A DNA stretch of 64,000 nucleotides from Streptomyces coacervatus (GTDB taxonomy: Bacteria > Actinomycetota > Actinomycetes > Streptomycetales > Streptomycetaceae), in NCBI RefSeq assembly GCF_029223485.1, contig NZ_JARHTP010000005.1:186001-250000 (forward strand). The letters run 5' to 3'. A program made the translations under genes and the position numbers. Below the pieces are notes generated by a model. The model saw only the letters and a list, made by a program, of their open reading frames with translations. It had not been told where the DNA came from and did not search any database. This document shows, one piece after another, positions 1 through 8,519 of this stretch; the first letter of the stretch is position 1; each line of letters starts with the position of its first letter.

Positions 1-1
1 G

Positions 2-520
2 GGCAAGGACTACGCGACACAGGAGTGCTCCATCGCCCGCGCGCTGGAGATCGTCGGTGAGCGCTGGACGCTGCTCGTCATCCGCGACGCGCTCTACGGC
101 GTGCGGCGCTACAACGACTTCCTCGTCCACCTCGGCATCCCGCGCGCGGTCCTCGCCGCCCGCCTGCAGTCGCTGACGGCTGAAGGGATCCTGGAGAAGC
201 GGCGGTACCAGGAGTCGCCGCCGCGGGACGAGTACGTCATCACCGAGCGCGGCATCGCCCTGTGGCCGACCCTCCGCTCCCTCGGCCTCTGGGGCCGCGA
301 GCACTACATGGAGACCCAGCTGCGCTACTTCCGGCACGCCGACTGCGGCACCGAACTCGGGCCGTACGGCGAATGCCCCGCGTGCGGGGCCGTCGTACCC
401 GTGGAGGACGTCCTCATGGACCCGGGGCCCGGACTCGATCAGGACCCGGCGGATCCGGTCAGCCGAGCGCTGCTCAAACCGAGGAGGCTGTTGCAGCCCC
501 TGGAGACCGGTCAGGTATAA
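2..520 (+). CDS. HxlR-family transcriptional regulator (5' end outside window)
   Basis: The reading frame is already open at the window edge, so the start codon is missing. The visible part has the HxlR winged helix: a Cys in the CSIARALE segment near the edge, the ERWTLLVIRDALYG helix, a recognition region ending in GILEKR, and the beta-wing with DEYVITERG. The last third has Cys residues in DCGTEL and CPACG that could form a small zinc knuckle, common in Streptomyces members. HxlR proteins are dimeric DNA-binding regulators, often redox- or aldehyde-responsive. The target cannot be seen here because the upstream neighbour is cut off. The stop is TAA at 518-520. Confidence 0.85.
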   Translation, partial: GKDYATQECSIARALEIVGERWTLLVIRDALYGVRRYNDFLVHLGIPRAVLAARLQSLTAEGILEKRRYQESPPRDEYVITERGIALWPTLRSLGLWGREHYMETQLRYFRHADCGTELGPYGECPACGAVVPVEDVLMDPGPGLDQDPADPVSRALLKPRRLLQPLETGQV

Positions 521-599
521 ACGAGGGCAGGCGAATAGCCGTACGAGACCGTATGGCGAGTGGTTGTACGAGAGTGGTTGTACGAGGGGGGAGTGAAGC

Positions 600-911
600 A
601 TGATCCGCAGCTGGGCCAATGCGCGCCCTGTCGCCGTGCTCCTCCTTCTGCTCCTCCAGATCGCCCTGCTCGACACCGGCAACCTCACCGCCACCGTCGC
701 GCTCGCCGCGACTGCCGCCGCCGGGTCCGCGCTCGCCGCCTGTGCGCTGCTCGCCGCGCGCTCCGCGCCCGCGGTGCCGCCCACGCGCGTGCGTACGGCC
801 ATCCGTGACCGGGCCCGCCGTACGGCCTTCCTGCCGCAACGCGACCCCGACGCCAAGGGGCGCACCCGGCCCCGAGCCCCTGGACTCGCCCTCCCGGCGA
901 CCGTCGCGTAG
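600..911 (+). CDS. Small membrane protein, DUF6412-like
   Basis: A 103-residue protein with two adjacent hydrophobic stretches (about residues 10-25 and 30-52, rich in Leu, Ala and Val) followed by an Arg- and Pro-rich cytosolic tail. A strong purine-rich ribosome site (AGGGGGGAG) lies just before the ATG. It sits upstream of the YidC paralogue on the same strand, a pairing I recall for DUF6412 proteins in Streptomyces. The function is unknown. The link to membrane-protein insertion is only by position. Confidence 0.65.
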   Translation: MIRSWANARPVAVLLLLLLQIALLDTGNLTATVALAATAAAGSALAACALLAARSAPAVPPTRVRTAIRDRARRTAFLPQRDPDAKGRTRPRAPGLALPATVA

Positions 912-1000
912 GGCTCACCTGCACACATAAGTGACCCCGCGCGGGTCGTCATGCCGCCATGTCCCAGTACCGGCACGACGAGACCCCGGAGGGCTCATCC

Positions 1001-1735
1001 ATGTCCGTCTTCATGTCCGTTTTCTCTGTGTTCGCCGACCTGGTCGGACACTTCGCCGACCTGCTCCAGCCGCTGTTCGGCGCCTCGGCGGCGGCCGCCG
1101 CCATCGTCCTGTTCACCGCTCTCGTACGACTGCTCGTGCATCCCCTGTCCCGGGCCGCCGCCCGCGGCCAGAAGGTTCGTACCGCGTTGCAGCCGAAGAT
1201 CGCCGAGCTGCAGAAGAAGTACAAGAAGGATCCCGAGAAGCTCCGGAAGGCGGTGCTGGAGCTGCATGTCGAGGAGAAGGTGTCGCCGGTCTCCGGATGC
1301 CTGCCGTCTCTGCTGCAGCTGCCGGCGTTCTTCCTGCTCTACCACCTGTTCTCCAGCACGAGCATCGGCGGACAGGCGAACGGGCTGCTCTCGCATCAGC
1401 TGCTCGACGCGCCGCTGGGCGGGCGGTGGGCGGATGCGCTCGGCGGTGGCGGGGTGTTCGGGGGCGCGGGGCTCGTGTACCTCGGGCTGTTCGCCCTGGT
1501 CGCGGTCGTCGCTGTCTTCAACTACCGCCGTACGAAGCGGACGATGGCCGCCGGGGGTCCGGTCCCGGTCGGTGACAGGGAACAGGTGCCGGGGCTCGGG
1601 GCGGTCGGCAAGGTCATGCCGTTCATGTCCTTCTTCACGCTCTTCACTGTGGCGGTGGTGCCGCTGGCGGCCGCGCTGTATGTGGTGACGAGTACCGCCT
1701 GGAGTGCGGTCGAGCGAGCGGTGCTCTACTCCTGA
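1001..1735 (+). CDS. YidC/Oxa1-family membrane protein insertase (short paralogue)
   Basis: Inserts or folds membrane proteins in the cytoplasmic membrane. The protein (244 residues) shows the compact five-helix YidC core: an N-terminal helix, the charged cytosolic hairpin with LQPKIAELQKKYKKDPEKL, and the PVSGCLPSLLQLPAFF helix, with further helices towards the C-terminus. The start chosen is the ATG at 1001, with GGAGGG 6-7 bases upstream. An earlier in-frame ATG at 959 has no good ribosome site. It lacks the large extracytoplasmic domain of Gram-negative YidC and is far from any rnpA/rpmH locus, so it is probably a second paralogue rather than the housekeeping copy. Confidence 0.88.
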   Translation: MSVFMSVFSVFADLVGHFADLLQPLFGASAAAAAIVLFTALVRLLVHPLSRAAARGQKVRTALQPKIAELQKKYKKDPEKLRKAVLELHVEEKVSPVSGCLPSLLQLPAFFLLYHLFSSTSIGGQANGLLSHQLLDAPLGGRWADALGGGGVFGGAGLVYLGLFALVAVVAVFNYRRTKRTMAAGGPVPVGDREQVPGLGAVGKVMPFMSFFTLFTVAVVPLAAALYVVTSTAWSAVERAVLYS

Positions 1736-1852
1736 GCGGTCCAGTCCGTGAACCGGGTATTGCGGACTGGACGCCGACCTTGGAGGATCGACCAGTCCTC
1801 CGATGGCTGCACCCATCGGTCGGGCACCCCGCGATCGAGGGAGATTGTGATC

Positions 1853-2710
1853 ATGAAGCTGCTGCGAGTGGGTACTGCGGGAGCGGAGACGCCTGCGCTG
1901 GTCGACGCCGAGGGGGTGCTGCGGGATCTGTCCGGTGTCGTGGCCGACATCGACGGGACGCTGCTCGCCGACGATGTCGCGCTCGGCCGGATCCGCGCCG
2001 CCGCCGAGGCCGGCGAGCTGCCCGCACTCGACGCCACCGGGCTGCGCGTCGGGCCGCCCCTCGCACGGATCGGCAAGATCGTGTGCATCGGGCTGAACTA
2101 CCACGACCATGCGCGCGAGACCGGGGCCGAGCCGCCCGCCGAGCCGGTGATCTTCTTCAAGGCCGCGGACACGGTGGTCGGGCCCTACGACACGGTGCTG
2201 GTTCCTCGCCGGTCGGTGAAGACGGACTGGGAGGTCGAGCTCGCCGTTGTCATCGGGCGCACGGCCCGGTATCTGTCGGACGACGAGGATCCGCTGGCGT
2301 ACGTCGCCGGATATGCGGTGGCGCACGACGTGTCCGAGCGGGAGTTCCAGATCGAGCGGGGCGGGACCTGGGACAAGGGGAAGAACTGCGAGACGTTCAA
2401 TCCGTTGGGGCCGTGGCTGGTGACGGCGGATGAGGTTGATGATCCGCAGGATCTGTCGCTGAAGCTTTGGGTCAACGGGGAGTTGAAGCAGGACGGGACT
2501 ACGGCTGAGCAGATCTTTCCTGTGCGGGAGGTTGTGCGGTACGTCAGTCAGTTCATGACGCTGTATCCCGGGGATGTGATCAATACGGGGACGCCGGCGG
2601 GGGTTGCGATGGGGGCGCCTGAGCCGAAGCCGTTCTTGCGGGGCGGGGATGTTGTCGAGCTCGAGATCGAAGGGCTTGGACGTCAGCGGCAGGAGTTCAA
2701 GGACGCCTGA
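1853..2710 (+). CDS. Fumarylacetoacetate hydrolase family protein
   Basis: A 285-residue enzyme of the FAH/HpaG fold. These proteins are metal-dependent and act on beta-diketo or oxaloacetate-like acids (hydrolases, decarboxylases, isomerases). The N-terminal domain (MKLLRVGTAG) is followed by the catalytic core with GKIVCIGLNY, EPVIFFK, the metal ligands in DWEVELAVV, the HDVSEREFQ segment, and the typical NTGTPAGV loop. Translation starts at the ATG at 1853, where GAGGGAG precedes; the longer open frame upstream is not protein-like. No pathway partners adjoin, so the substrate is open. The C-terminal part uses noticeably more GGT and GTT codons than the N-terminal part. Confidence 0.85.
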   Translation: MKLLRVGTAGAETPALVDAEGVLRDLSGVVADIDGTLLADDVALGRIRAAAEAGELPALDATGLRVGPPLARIGKIVCIGLNYHDHARETGAEPPAEPVIFFKAADTVVGPYDTVLVPRRSVKTDWEVELAVVIGRTARYLSDDEDPLAYVAGYAVAHDVSEREFQIERGGTWDKGKNCETFNPLGPWLVTADEVDDPQDLSLKLWVNGELKQDGTTAEQIFPVREVVRYVSQFMTLYPGDVINTGTPAGVAMGAPEPKPFLRGGDVVELEIEGLGRQRQEFKDA

Positions 2711-2738
2711 GGGGTGGGGGACTGCGCTTGTACGGCGA

Positions 2739-2795
2739 GTGCGGGTAGTTCGTGGTTGCTCGCGCAGTTCCCCGCGCCCCTGAAAACGTGCAGTT
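2739..2795 (+). repeat. Dispersed intergenic repeat class A, copy 1
   Basis: Contains the core CGCGCAGTTCCCCGCGCCCC shared with copies at 10264-10308, 16565-16609 (reverse) and 21652-21704. It lies between the convergent FAH and HbpS-like genes and is followed by a degenerate second core (AGTTACCCGCGCCCCTGA). Such short elements are common at gene ends in Streptomyces and may act in termination. Confidence 0.75.
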
Positions 2796-2814
2796 ACCCG
2801 CGCCCCTGAAAGCG

Positions 2815-3321
2815 TCAGCCCTTGTGCAGGAACTCCTCCAGGGCTTCCACCACGAAGCGGTGGTCCGCCAGTTGCGGAAGTCCCGACACCGTGACCGTGC
2901 CGATCACGCCCACGCCCATCACGTTGATCGGGAAGGAGCCGCCATGGGCCGCGTAGGTGTCCGGGTCCAGGCGGGAGGCGTCCTCGAAGGTGGTGCCCTT
3001 GGCGCGGAAGCGGGCGCCGACCAGGTAGGAGGCGGAGCCGTAGCGTTCGACCACGCGGCGTTTGCGGGCGATCCAGGCGTCGTTGTCGGGGGTGGAGCCG
3101 GGGAGGGCCGCGTGGAAGAGCTGTTGGCCCGCGCGGTGGATGTCGATCGCGACCGGGGCCTGGCGCTCCCTGGCCAGCTCCACGAGCAGGGAACCCAGCG
3201 CCCAGGCGTCCTCGTAGGTGAACTGGCTGAAGACCAGGCGCCGTTCCTGCGCCTCCAGTTCCTCCAGGGGCGGGGTGAGTTCCGGGTGGAACTTCGGGGT
3301 GATCTCCTGGTTGTGCGTCAC
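2815..3321 (-). CDS. HbpS-like heme-degrading-domain protein (UPF0303 type)
   Basis: A 168-residue protein of the HbpS/GlcG superfamily. It has an N-terminal helix rich in Glu (ELEAQERRLVFSQFTYEDAW) and a C-terminal GGSFPINV...GVIGTVTVSGLPQ..DH pattern diagnostic of the family. These proteins bind haem or small ligands and often pair with sugar or glycolate oxidoreductases. It starts with GTG, overlapping the stop of the Gfo/Idh/MocA gene by four bases (GTGA), so the two are translationally coupled. That tight coupling suggests a shared substrate or redox role. No signal peptide is seen. Confidence 0.8.
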   Translation of the reverse strand: MTHNQEITPKFHPELTPPLEELEAQERRLVFSQFTYEDAWALGSLLVELARERQAPVAIDIHRAGQQLFHAALPGSTPDNDAWIARKRRVVERYGSASYLVGARFRAKGTTFEDASRLDPDTYAAHGGSFPINVMGVGVIGTVTVSGLPQLADHRFVVEALEEFLHKG

Positions 3322-4403
3322 AGCGCCACCGCCACTCCGTCGCGGGCCGAACGGCGGGCCGCCTCGAGTACGTCGAGGGCGGCGGCCGCCTCCAGAGCGG
3401 TCACCGGGTTGGGACCGTCGTCGTTGAGGGCCCTGGTCACGGCCGCATAGTACGCGGGGTAGTCGCCGGGGAGGGTGGGTACGGGAGTGCTGCCGCCGCC
3501 GGTCAGCGGGGATTCTCCGGCGCCGAGGCGGCCCCACAGCGATTCCGGTTCCTGGCCCCACTCCGCCGGCCCGGGGCGGTCGCCCTCCCGCAGGGCCGCC
3601 TCCTGGGGATCGAGGCCGTACTTGACGTAACCCGCCTGCGAGCCCAGCACCCGGAAACGCGGGCCGAGTTGGGCGGTCGTCGCGGAGACGTACAGGTGGG
3701 AGCGGACGCCGCTGGTGTGCGTGACGGCGATGAACGTGTCGTCGTCCGTCTCGGCGCCCGGGCGGCGGATGTCCGACTCGGCGTAGACCTGTGCCGCCGG
3801 GCCGAAGAGGACCAGTGCCTGGTCGACGACATGGCTGCCGAGGTCGTAGAGGAGACCTCCGATCTCTGCCGGGTCGCCGGACTCGCGCCAGCCGCCCTTC
3901 GGCTGCGGACGCCAGCGCTCGAAGCGGGACTCGAAGCGCCATACGTCGCCCAACTCGCCCTCGGCCAGCAGTCGCTGGAGGGTCAGGAAGTCGTTGTCCC
4001 AGCGGCGGTTCTGGAAGACGGAGAGGAGCAGGCCGCGGTCCTCGGCGAGGGCGGCCAGCTCGCGTGCCTCGGCCGCCGTGCCGGCGACCGGCTTGTCGAC
4101 GACCACCGGGAGGCCGGCCTTCAGGGCGGCGGTCGCCAGCGGGACATGCGTCCTGTTCGGGGACGCGATGACGATCAGGTCCAGCTCGGCGGCGCGGTCG
4201 AACAGCTCGTCGGGGGTCGCCGCGACGCGTACGTCCGGGAAGCCGGCGCGGGCCTGCTCCTGCCGCTCCGGGTTCGAGGTGACCACCGTGTCGAGGACGA
4301 GGCCCTCGGTGGCGGCGATCAGCGGGGCGTGGAAGACGGAGCCCGCGAGGCCGTAGCCGACGAGGCCGACGCGGAGGGGGGTGCGAGTCGTGCGTCCAGT
4401 CAT
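3318..4403 (-). CDS. Gfo/Idh/MocA-family oxidoreductase
   Basis: NAD(P)-dependent sugar or inositol-type dehydrogenase. The N-terminal Rossmann fold carries the GLVGYGLAGSVFHAP dinucleotide loop. The DKPVA segment corresponds to the family EKP motif with its catalytic Lys. The C-terminal half is the alpha/beta substrate domain (GGLLYDLGSHVVDQAL). Length is 361 residues from the ATG at 4403; the upstream extension is not protein-like. It is coupled to the HbpS-like gene downstream and divergent from a ROK regulator, with a dyad between them, so it is a likely target of that regulator. The sugar substrate is unknown. Confidence 0.87.
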   Translation of the reverse strand: MTGRTTRTPLRVGLVGYGLAGSVFHAPLIAATEGLVLDTVVTSNPERQEQARAGFPDVRVAATPDELFDRAAELDLIVIASPNRTHVPLATAALKAGLPVVVDKPVAGTAAEARELAALAEDRGLLLSVFQNRRWDNDFLTLQRLLAEGELGDVWRFESRFERWRPQPKGGWRESGDPAEIGGLLYDLGSHVVDQALVLFGPAAQVYAESDIRRPGAETDDDTFIAVTHTSGVRSHLYVSATTAQLGPRFRVLGSQAGYVKYGLDPQEAALREGDRPGPAEWGQEPESLWGRLGAGESPLTGGGSTPVPTLPGDYPAYYAAVTRALNDDGPNPVTALEAAAALDVLEAARRSARDGVAVAL

Positions 4404-4412
4404 GCCTTCCAC

Positions 4413-4433
4413 TTTCGCAACGCTGTTGCCAAA
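4413..4433. promoter_or_regulatory. Dyad, candidate ROK-regulator operator
   Basis: An imperfect palindrome, TTTCGCAACGCTGTTGCCAAA, read here as arms TTT.GCAAC and GTTGC.AAA with 8 of 10 pairs matching around a central base. It lies 10-30 bases upstream of the MocA start and in the divergent gap before the ROK gene. Its position and symmetry suggest an operator. Assignment to the ROK protein is inference. Confidence 0.5.
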
Positions 4434-4492
4434 GCGCAAGCGGAAGGGAGAATGCAAGGTGGGGAGGATGGCAGGGCGAGGAGGATGGAAGG

Positions 4493-5575
4493 GTGAAGAG
4501 GATGACGGCCGACGGTGCGAACCTGCTGGCGCTGCGCAGTCACAACATGGCGCTCGTGCTCGACCTGCTGCGCACGGCAGGTGCCAAGGGCATCAGCCGG
4601 CTCGAACTCGCCGAGCGGACCGGGCTGACCCCGCAGGCCGTCAGCAAGATCACCGCCCGGCTGCGGGACGAGGGGCTCGTGACGGAGGCGGGCCGTCGCG
4701 CCTCGACGGGAGGCAAGCCCCGTACGGTGCTGCGGCTGGTGCCCGAGGCGGGCCACGCGGTCGGCCTGCACCTGGAGCGGGACGGACTGCGGGCGGTACT
4801 GGTCGATCTCACGGGGGCCGTCCTGGGGGAGCGGCGCACCTCGCTGGACCTCGGGGCGGGCGCGGAGGCAGTGCTGTCCGCGGCGGTGGGGGAGACGGGA
4901 TCGCTGGTGGAGGCCTTCCTCACGGGTTCCCTCCTCGGCGTCGGTGTCGCTCTCCCCGGCCCCCTCGATCACACCCGCGGTGTCCTGCACCGCGTGACCG
5001 GGTTCCCGGAGTGGGACGGTTTCCCCCTGCGGGACGCGCTCGCGCGGCGGCTCGGCGGGCCGGTCGTCGTCGACAAGGACACGAACGCGGCCGCGCTGGG
5101 GCTCGCCGTCGGCGGCGAGGGCGGGTCCTTCGCCTATCTGCATCTCGGTACGGGGCTCGGCGCCGGGCTGGTCATCGGCGGCGCCGTGCACCGGGGCGCC
5201 CGTACCGGGGCCGGGGAGTTCGGGCACCAGGTCGTCCAGCTGGACGGACCGCCGTGCGGCTGTGGCAACCGCGGCTGTGTCGAGGCGCTGTGTCTGGCCG
5301 CGGTGGCGCGCGGCGAGGTGGACGAGGCGGCGCGTGTGCTCGGTATCGGCGCCGGCAACCTGGTCTCGCTGCTCGACATCGACCTTGTGCTCCTCGGCGG
5401 CCGTACCGTCGAAGCCGCCCCGGACGCCTTCCTGCGAGGGGTGCGTGCCGTCCTCGACGAGTGCGCCCGGCGCCTCGGCGAGGACGCGGTTCCGGTGCGG
5501 GTCGCCTCCGGCGGGGTCGCGGAGGGGGCGGCGCAGCTGGTGCTGGCGCCACTGTTCGGACGGACTGACGGCTGA
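4493..5575 (+). CDS. ROK-family transcriptional regulator
   Basis: An N-terminal winged helix-turn-helix (about residues 20-75, SRLELAERTGLTPQAVSKITARL) is followed by a ROK sugar-kinase-like domain with a DKDTNAAALG segment, GTGLGAGLV, and the zinc motif CGCGNRGCVEA. At 360 residues it is shorter than the usual 390-400: the region between the zinc motif and VSLLDIDLVLLGG is trimmed. The start is a GTG with GGAGG about 8 bases upstream. It probably represses the divergent MocA/HbpS-like pair and responds to a sugar or sugar phosphate. Confidence 0.87.
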   Translation: MKRMTADGANLLALRSHNMALVLDLLRTAGAKGISRLELAERTGLTPQAVSKITARLRDEGLVTEAGRRASTGGKPRTVLRLVPEAGHAVGLHLERDGLRAVLVDLTGAVLGERRTSLDLGAGAEAVLSAAVGETGSLVEAFLTGSLLGVGVALPGPLDHTRGVLHRVTGFPEWDGFPLRDALARRLGGPVVVDKDTNAAALGLAVGGEGGSFAYLHLGTGLGAGLVIGGAVHRGARTGAGEFGHQVVQLDGPPCGCGNRGCVEALCLAAVARGEVDEAARVLGIGAGNLVSLLDIDLVLLGGRTVEAAPDAFLRGVRAVLDECARRLGEDAVPVRVASGGVAEGAAQLVLAPLFGRTDG

Positions 5576-5682
5576 TGGCCGACGGGTGACGCAGCTGCGC
5601 CTACGCTGATCGGGCGGACTTGCGGAGCCGCTCGGAGCGTCGGCCCCCGCCCACCACCCGCACCCGGCATGGTCATGTGTTC

Positions 5683-6459
5683 ATGCGACTGTTGTGCACG
5701 CCCCTGTCCCTCTGCCTTGCCGCAGCCGCCGCCCTCCTGCCCGCAGCGGTCCCGGCGCACGCGGCTCCCGGCCCGGTCCGGAAGGCAGACCCCACCTGCG
5801 CCGCCCAGGACGACCGCCACTTCCCTCTCACCACCCGCATCCACGGCGGCCCCGACACCTACGAGGCGGGCGGCGGATACGGCACCTGGTATCTGGACCT
5901 CACCAACACCACCGCCCGGACCTGTGCAAACATCCACCCGGTCGTCGTGCTCGTCGACGCCGGGCATGTGCTCAAGCCCTCGCAGCCCCACCTGGAGTTC
6001 TACGACGGCACCCGCCCGCACCCCGTCCGCTTCGAGACCACCGACGAGGACGAGCTGGTCGGCGCCTTCGACGACGGCTTCCCCGGCTTCACCGTCGGCC
6101 CCGGAAAGACCGTCACCGTGAAGGTCCGCCTCACGCTCACCTCGGACGCCGTGACCAACGTGGTCACCGCCGACGCAGCTGTGGTCCAGCGGCGGGGCGA
6201 CGACGGCGACTGGGTCGGGCAGTCCAACGACTACGCCTTCCGCATCCACAACGACCTGACCCCCACCCCCACCGGAACCACCCCCACGGGAGCGACCCCC
6301 ACGGGAACCGGCACCACCCCGCCCAGCCGCACCCCCCGCCTTCCCTTCGCCGACGAGCTCGCCCGCACCGGGCTCGTCACCCCCGGCGGGGCCCTCGCCG
6401 CCACGGCCGTCCTCCTCGTCACCGGCGGCGCCGTACTGCTGGCCCGCAGGCGCCGCTGA
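5683..6459 (+). CDS. Secreted surface protein with LAxTG sortase signal
   Basis: A 258-residue exported protein. Residues 1-26 form a signal peptide ending AVPAHA. The body (about 30-185) is a beta-rich domain of unknown family with two Cys. A Thr/Pro-rich spacer follows (repeats of PTGTTPTGATPTG), then LARTG, a hydrophobic helix, and a terminal RRRR. LAxTG is the signal used by class E sortases in Streptomyces, so the protein should be covalently attached to peptidoglycan. No class E sortase is visible in the window. The start could also be the GTG at 5677. Confidence 0.8.
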   Translation: MRLLCTPLSLCLAAAAALLPAAVPAHAAPGPVRKADPTCAAQDDRHFPLTTRIHGGPDTYEAGGGYGTWYLDLTNTTARTCANIHPVVVLVDAGHVLKPSQPHLEFYDGTRPHPVRFETTDEDELVGAFDDGFPGFTVGPGKTVTVKVRLTLTSDAVTNVVTADAAVVQRRGDDGDWVGQSNDYAFRIHNDLTPTPTGTTPTGATPTGTGTTPPSRTPRLPFADELARTGLVTPGGALAATAVLLVTGGAVLLARRRR

Positions 6460-6491
6460 GCCGGCACCCGGCGTCTGCGACGATCGCTCAC

Positions 6492-7247
6492 GTGGACTAC
6501 CCGAACGACCAGGCCCCCGGCGCCCCCGTCCGCTCCGGCATCCCGGAGCACGGCCGCATCCCGAAGTACTACGCGGTGAAGGCGCGGATCGACCACCTCG
6601 TGGGCGAGCTGGGGGAGGGGGATCTCATCCCCACCGAGCGCGACCTTTCGGAGGAGTACGGGGTCGCGCGGGAGACCGTACGGCAGGCGCTGCGCGAGCT
6701 GGTGCTGGAGGGCAAGCTGCGCCGGCAGGGGCGTGGCACCGTCGTGGCGGGGCCCAAGCTGGAACAGCCGCTCTCCCTCGCCAGCTACACCGAGGGCGTA
6801 CGACGCCAGGGCCGCACCCCCGGCCGCAGTCTCGTCACCCTCGACCGCTTCCCCTGCCCGGACGCCCTCGCCGCCGAGACCGGCCTCGAACGCGGCGAAC
6901 CCGTCTGGCACCTGGAGCGCGTACTGCTCGCGGACGAGGAACGGGTCGGCCTGGAGAGCACGTACGTAGCCGTCGCCCGCCTCCCCCGCCTCGACACCGA
7001 CTTCGAGCCCGACTCCTCCTTCTACGGCTATCTCCACGACCGCGGCATCACCTTCGGCGACGCGGACGAGCGGATCGAAACGGTGCTGGCCACCCCGCGC
7101 GAGGCCCTGCTCATCGGGACCCCGCCGGCGCTTCCGATGCTGCTCATTCATCGGGTGTCCAGGGATACGGCCGGACAGCCGCTGGAGCGGGTACGGACGC
7201 TCTACCGAGGGGACCGCTTCTCCTTCACCGCGCACCTCCAGGGCTGA
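6492..7247 (+). CDS. GntR/HutC-family regulator with UTRA domain
   Basis: A 251-residue regulator. The N-terminal wHTH (about residues 20-85) shows KARIDHLVGEL, PTERDLSEEYGVARETVRQAL and RRQGRGTVV. A UTRA effector domain follows (LSLASYTEGVRRQGRTPG; LYRGDRFSFT near the end). Translation starts at the GTG at 6492. It directly precedes the FAD oxidase/phosphonatase/ABC cluster on the same strand, so phosphonate or aminophosphonate control is the simplest inference, as for PhnF-type proteins. A half-symmetric GGGTCTAGCCC lies 57 bases downstream of its stop, before the oxidase gene. Confidence 0.87.
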   Translation: MDYPNDQAPGAPVRSGIPEHGRIPKYYAVKARIDHLVGELGEGDLIPTERDLSEEYGVARETVRQALRELVLEGKLRRQGRGTVVAGPKLEQPLSLASYTEGVRRQGRTPGRSLVTLDRFPCPDALAAETGLERGEPVWHLERVLLADEERVGLESTYVAVARLPRLDTDFEPDSSFYGYLHDRGITFGDADERIETVLATPREALLIGTPPALPMLLIHRVSRDTAGQPLERVRTLYRGDRFSFTAHLQG

Positions 7248-7303
7248 GCCCACCCCATCGGCCACTTCCCTCAAGCACCCCCTTCAGATCACGAAAAGAT
7301 AAC

Positions 7304-7314
7304 GGGTCTAGCCC
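7304..7314. promoter_or_regulatory. Candidate GntR/HutC operator
   Basis: GGGTCTAGCCC fits the GT-N-TA-N-(A)C core bound by HutC-subfamily regulators and resembles the DasR core GGTCTAGACC in 8 of 10 positions. It lies 77-87 bases upstream of the FAD oxidase start. The likely ligand is the adjacent GntR regulator, by inference. Confidence 0.45.
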
Positions 7315-7390
7315 AAACGTGATGGCTCGTTCAGGCTCTCGTTGTCGGCCGGATTCCTCCGGTTCCCCCTGCGCGAGGAGCGTGACCGCC

Positions 7391-8515
7391 GTGAAAGTGA
7401 CAGTCGTCGGAGCAGGCGTCGTGGGCACCATGCACGCCTGGCAGGCAGTGGAACGCGGCCACGAGGTCGTGCAGATCGAGCGCGAGGCCGAAGCCCGCGG
7501 CGCCTCGCTGCGCAACTTCGGGCAGATCTGGGTGAGCGGGCGAGCGGGCGGGGAGGAACTCGAAACCGCCCTGCGGGCAAGGGAGTTGTGGGAGGAGATC
7601 GGCGGCCGGGTGTCGGGGCTCGGCTTCCGCGCCAACGGCTCCCTGACCCCCGTCCGGGGCGACCTCGAACTCGCCGTCGCCGAGGCCGCCGTGGCGCGGG
7701 AGGACTCGGCCGCCCGCGGGTACAAGCTCCTCACGCTCGCCGAGGCCCGCGCGCTGAACCCCGCCCTGCGCGGCGAGTTCACCGCCGCTCTGTACTGCGA
7801 ACGTGACGCTGCCGTCGAACCCCGTACCGCCCAACTCGCCCTGCGCGCCGAGCTGTTGAAGTCGCCGAACTACACCTTCCTGCCGGGACGGGAAGTGCGC
7901 GAGGTGATCGGTGCGGGGACGGTCAGGGACGATCACGGCGAGGTGCACCACGCCGACGCCGTCGTCCTGTGCACCGGCGCCTGGCTCGGCGGTCTCGTCC
8001 GTGAGCTCGCCGGACCCGGGCTGCCCGTCCGCCGCGTACGCCTGCAGATGATGCAGACCGACCCGCTGGGCGAGCCGCTCACCACGTCGGTCGCCGACGC
8101 GGACAGCTTCCGCTACTACCCCGCCTACGCCTCGACGGCCCTCGACGAGCTCAACGCCCGGCAGCCACAGACCCCCACGGCACGGGACCACCGTATGCAG
8201 CTCCTCATGGTCCAGCGCGCCGACGGCGGTCTGACCATCGGCGACACCCACGAGTACGAGCACCCGTTCGCCTTCGACACCCTCGAAGACCCCTACGAGC
8301 ACCTCAACGAGGTCGTCGAGTCCCTCCTCGGCCGCCCGCTGCCCAGGATCCGGCGCCGCTGGGCGGGTGTGTACGCGCAGTGCACCGACCCGGCGCGGGT
8401 CGTGCACCGGCAGCAGGTGGGCGACGGGGTGTGGCTGGTCACGGGGCCCGGCGGCCGAGGCATGACCTGCTCGCCCGCGATAGCCGAACAGACCGCACAG
8501 CAGTTGGGTTGGTGA
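7391..8515 (+). CDS. FAD-dependent amine oxidase of phosphonate clusters (TIGR03364-like)
   Basis: A 374-residue flavoenzyme of the DAO superfamily. The first residues hold the FAD-binding VTVVGAGVVG loop and the acidic end VVQIERE, and GPGGRGMTCSPAIAEQ near the C-terminus closes the FAD site. Members of this subfamily recur beside phosphonate genes; characterised relatives oxidise aminoethylphosphonate or its N-methyl form to phosphonoacetaldehyde (established for the family, not tested here). The GTG at 7391 is preferred because GAGGAG lies ten bases upstream; GTG 7382 is too close. It is the first gene of a tight operon with the phosphonatase-like enzyme and the importer. Confidence 0.8.
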   Translation: MKVTVVGAGVVGTMHAWQAVERGHEVVQIEREAEARGASLRNFGQIWVSGRAGGEELETALRARELWEEIGGRVSGLGFRANGSLTPVRGDLELAVAEAAVAREDSAARGYKLLTLAEARALNPALRGEFTAALYCERDAAVEPRTAQLALRAELLKSPNYTFLPGREVREVIGAGTVRDDHGEVHHADAVVLCTGAWLGGLVRELAGPGLPVRRVRLQMMQTDPLGEPLTTSVADADSFRYYPAYASTALDELNARQPQTPTARDHRMQLLMVQRADGGLTIGDTHEYEHPFAFDTLEDPYEHLNEVVESLLGRPLPRIRRRWAGVYAQCTDPARVVHRQQVGDGVWLVTGPGGRGMTCSPAIAEQTAQQLGW

Positions 8516-8519
8516 CCTG

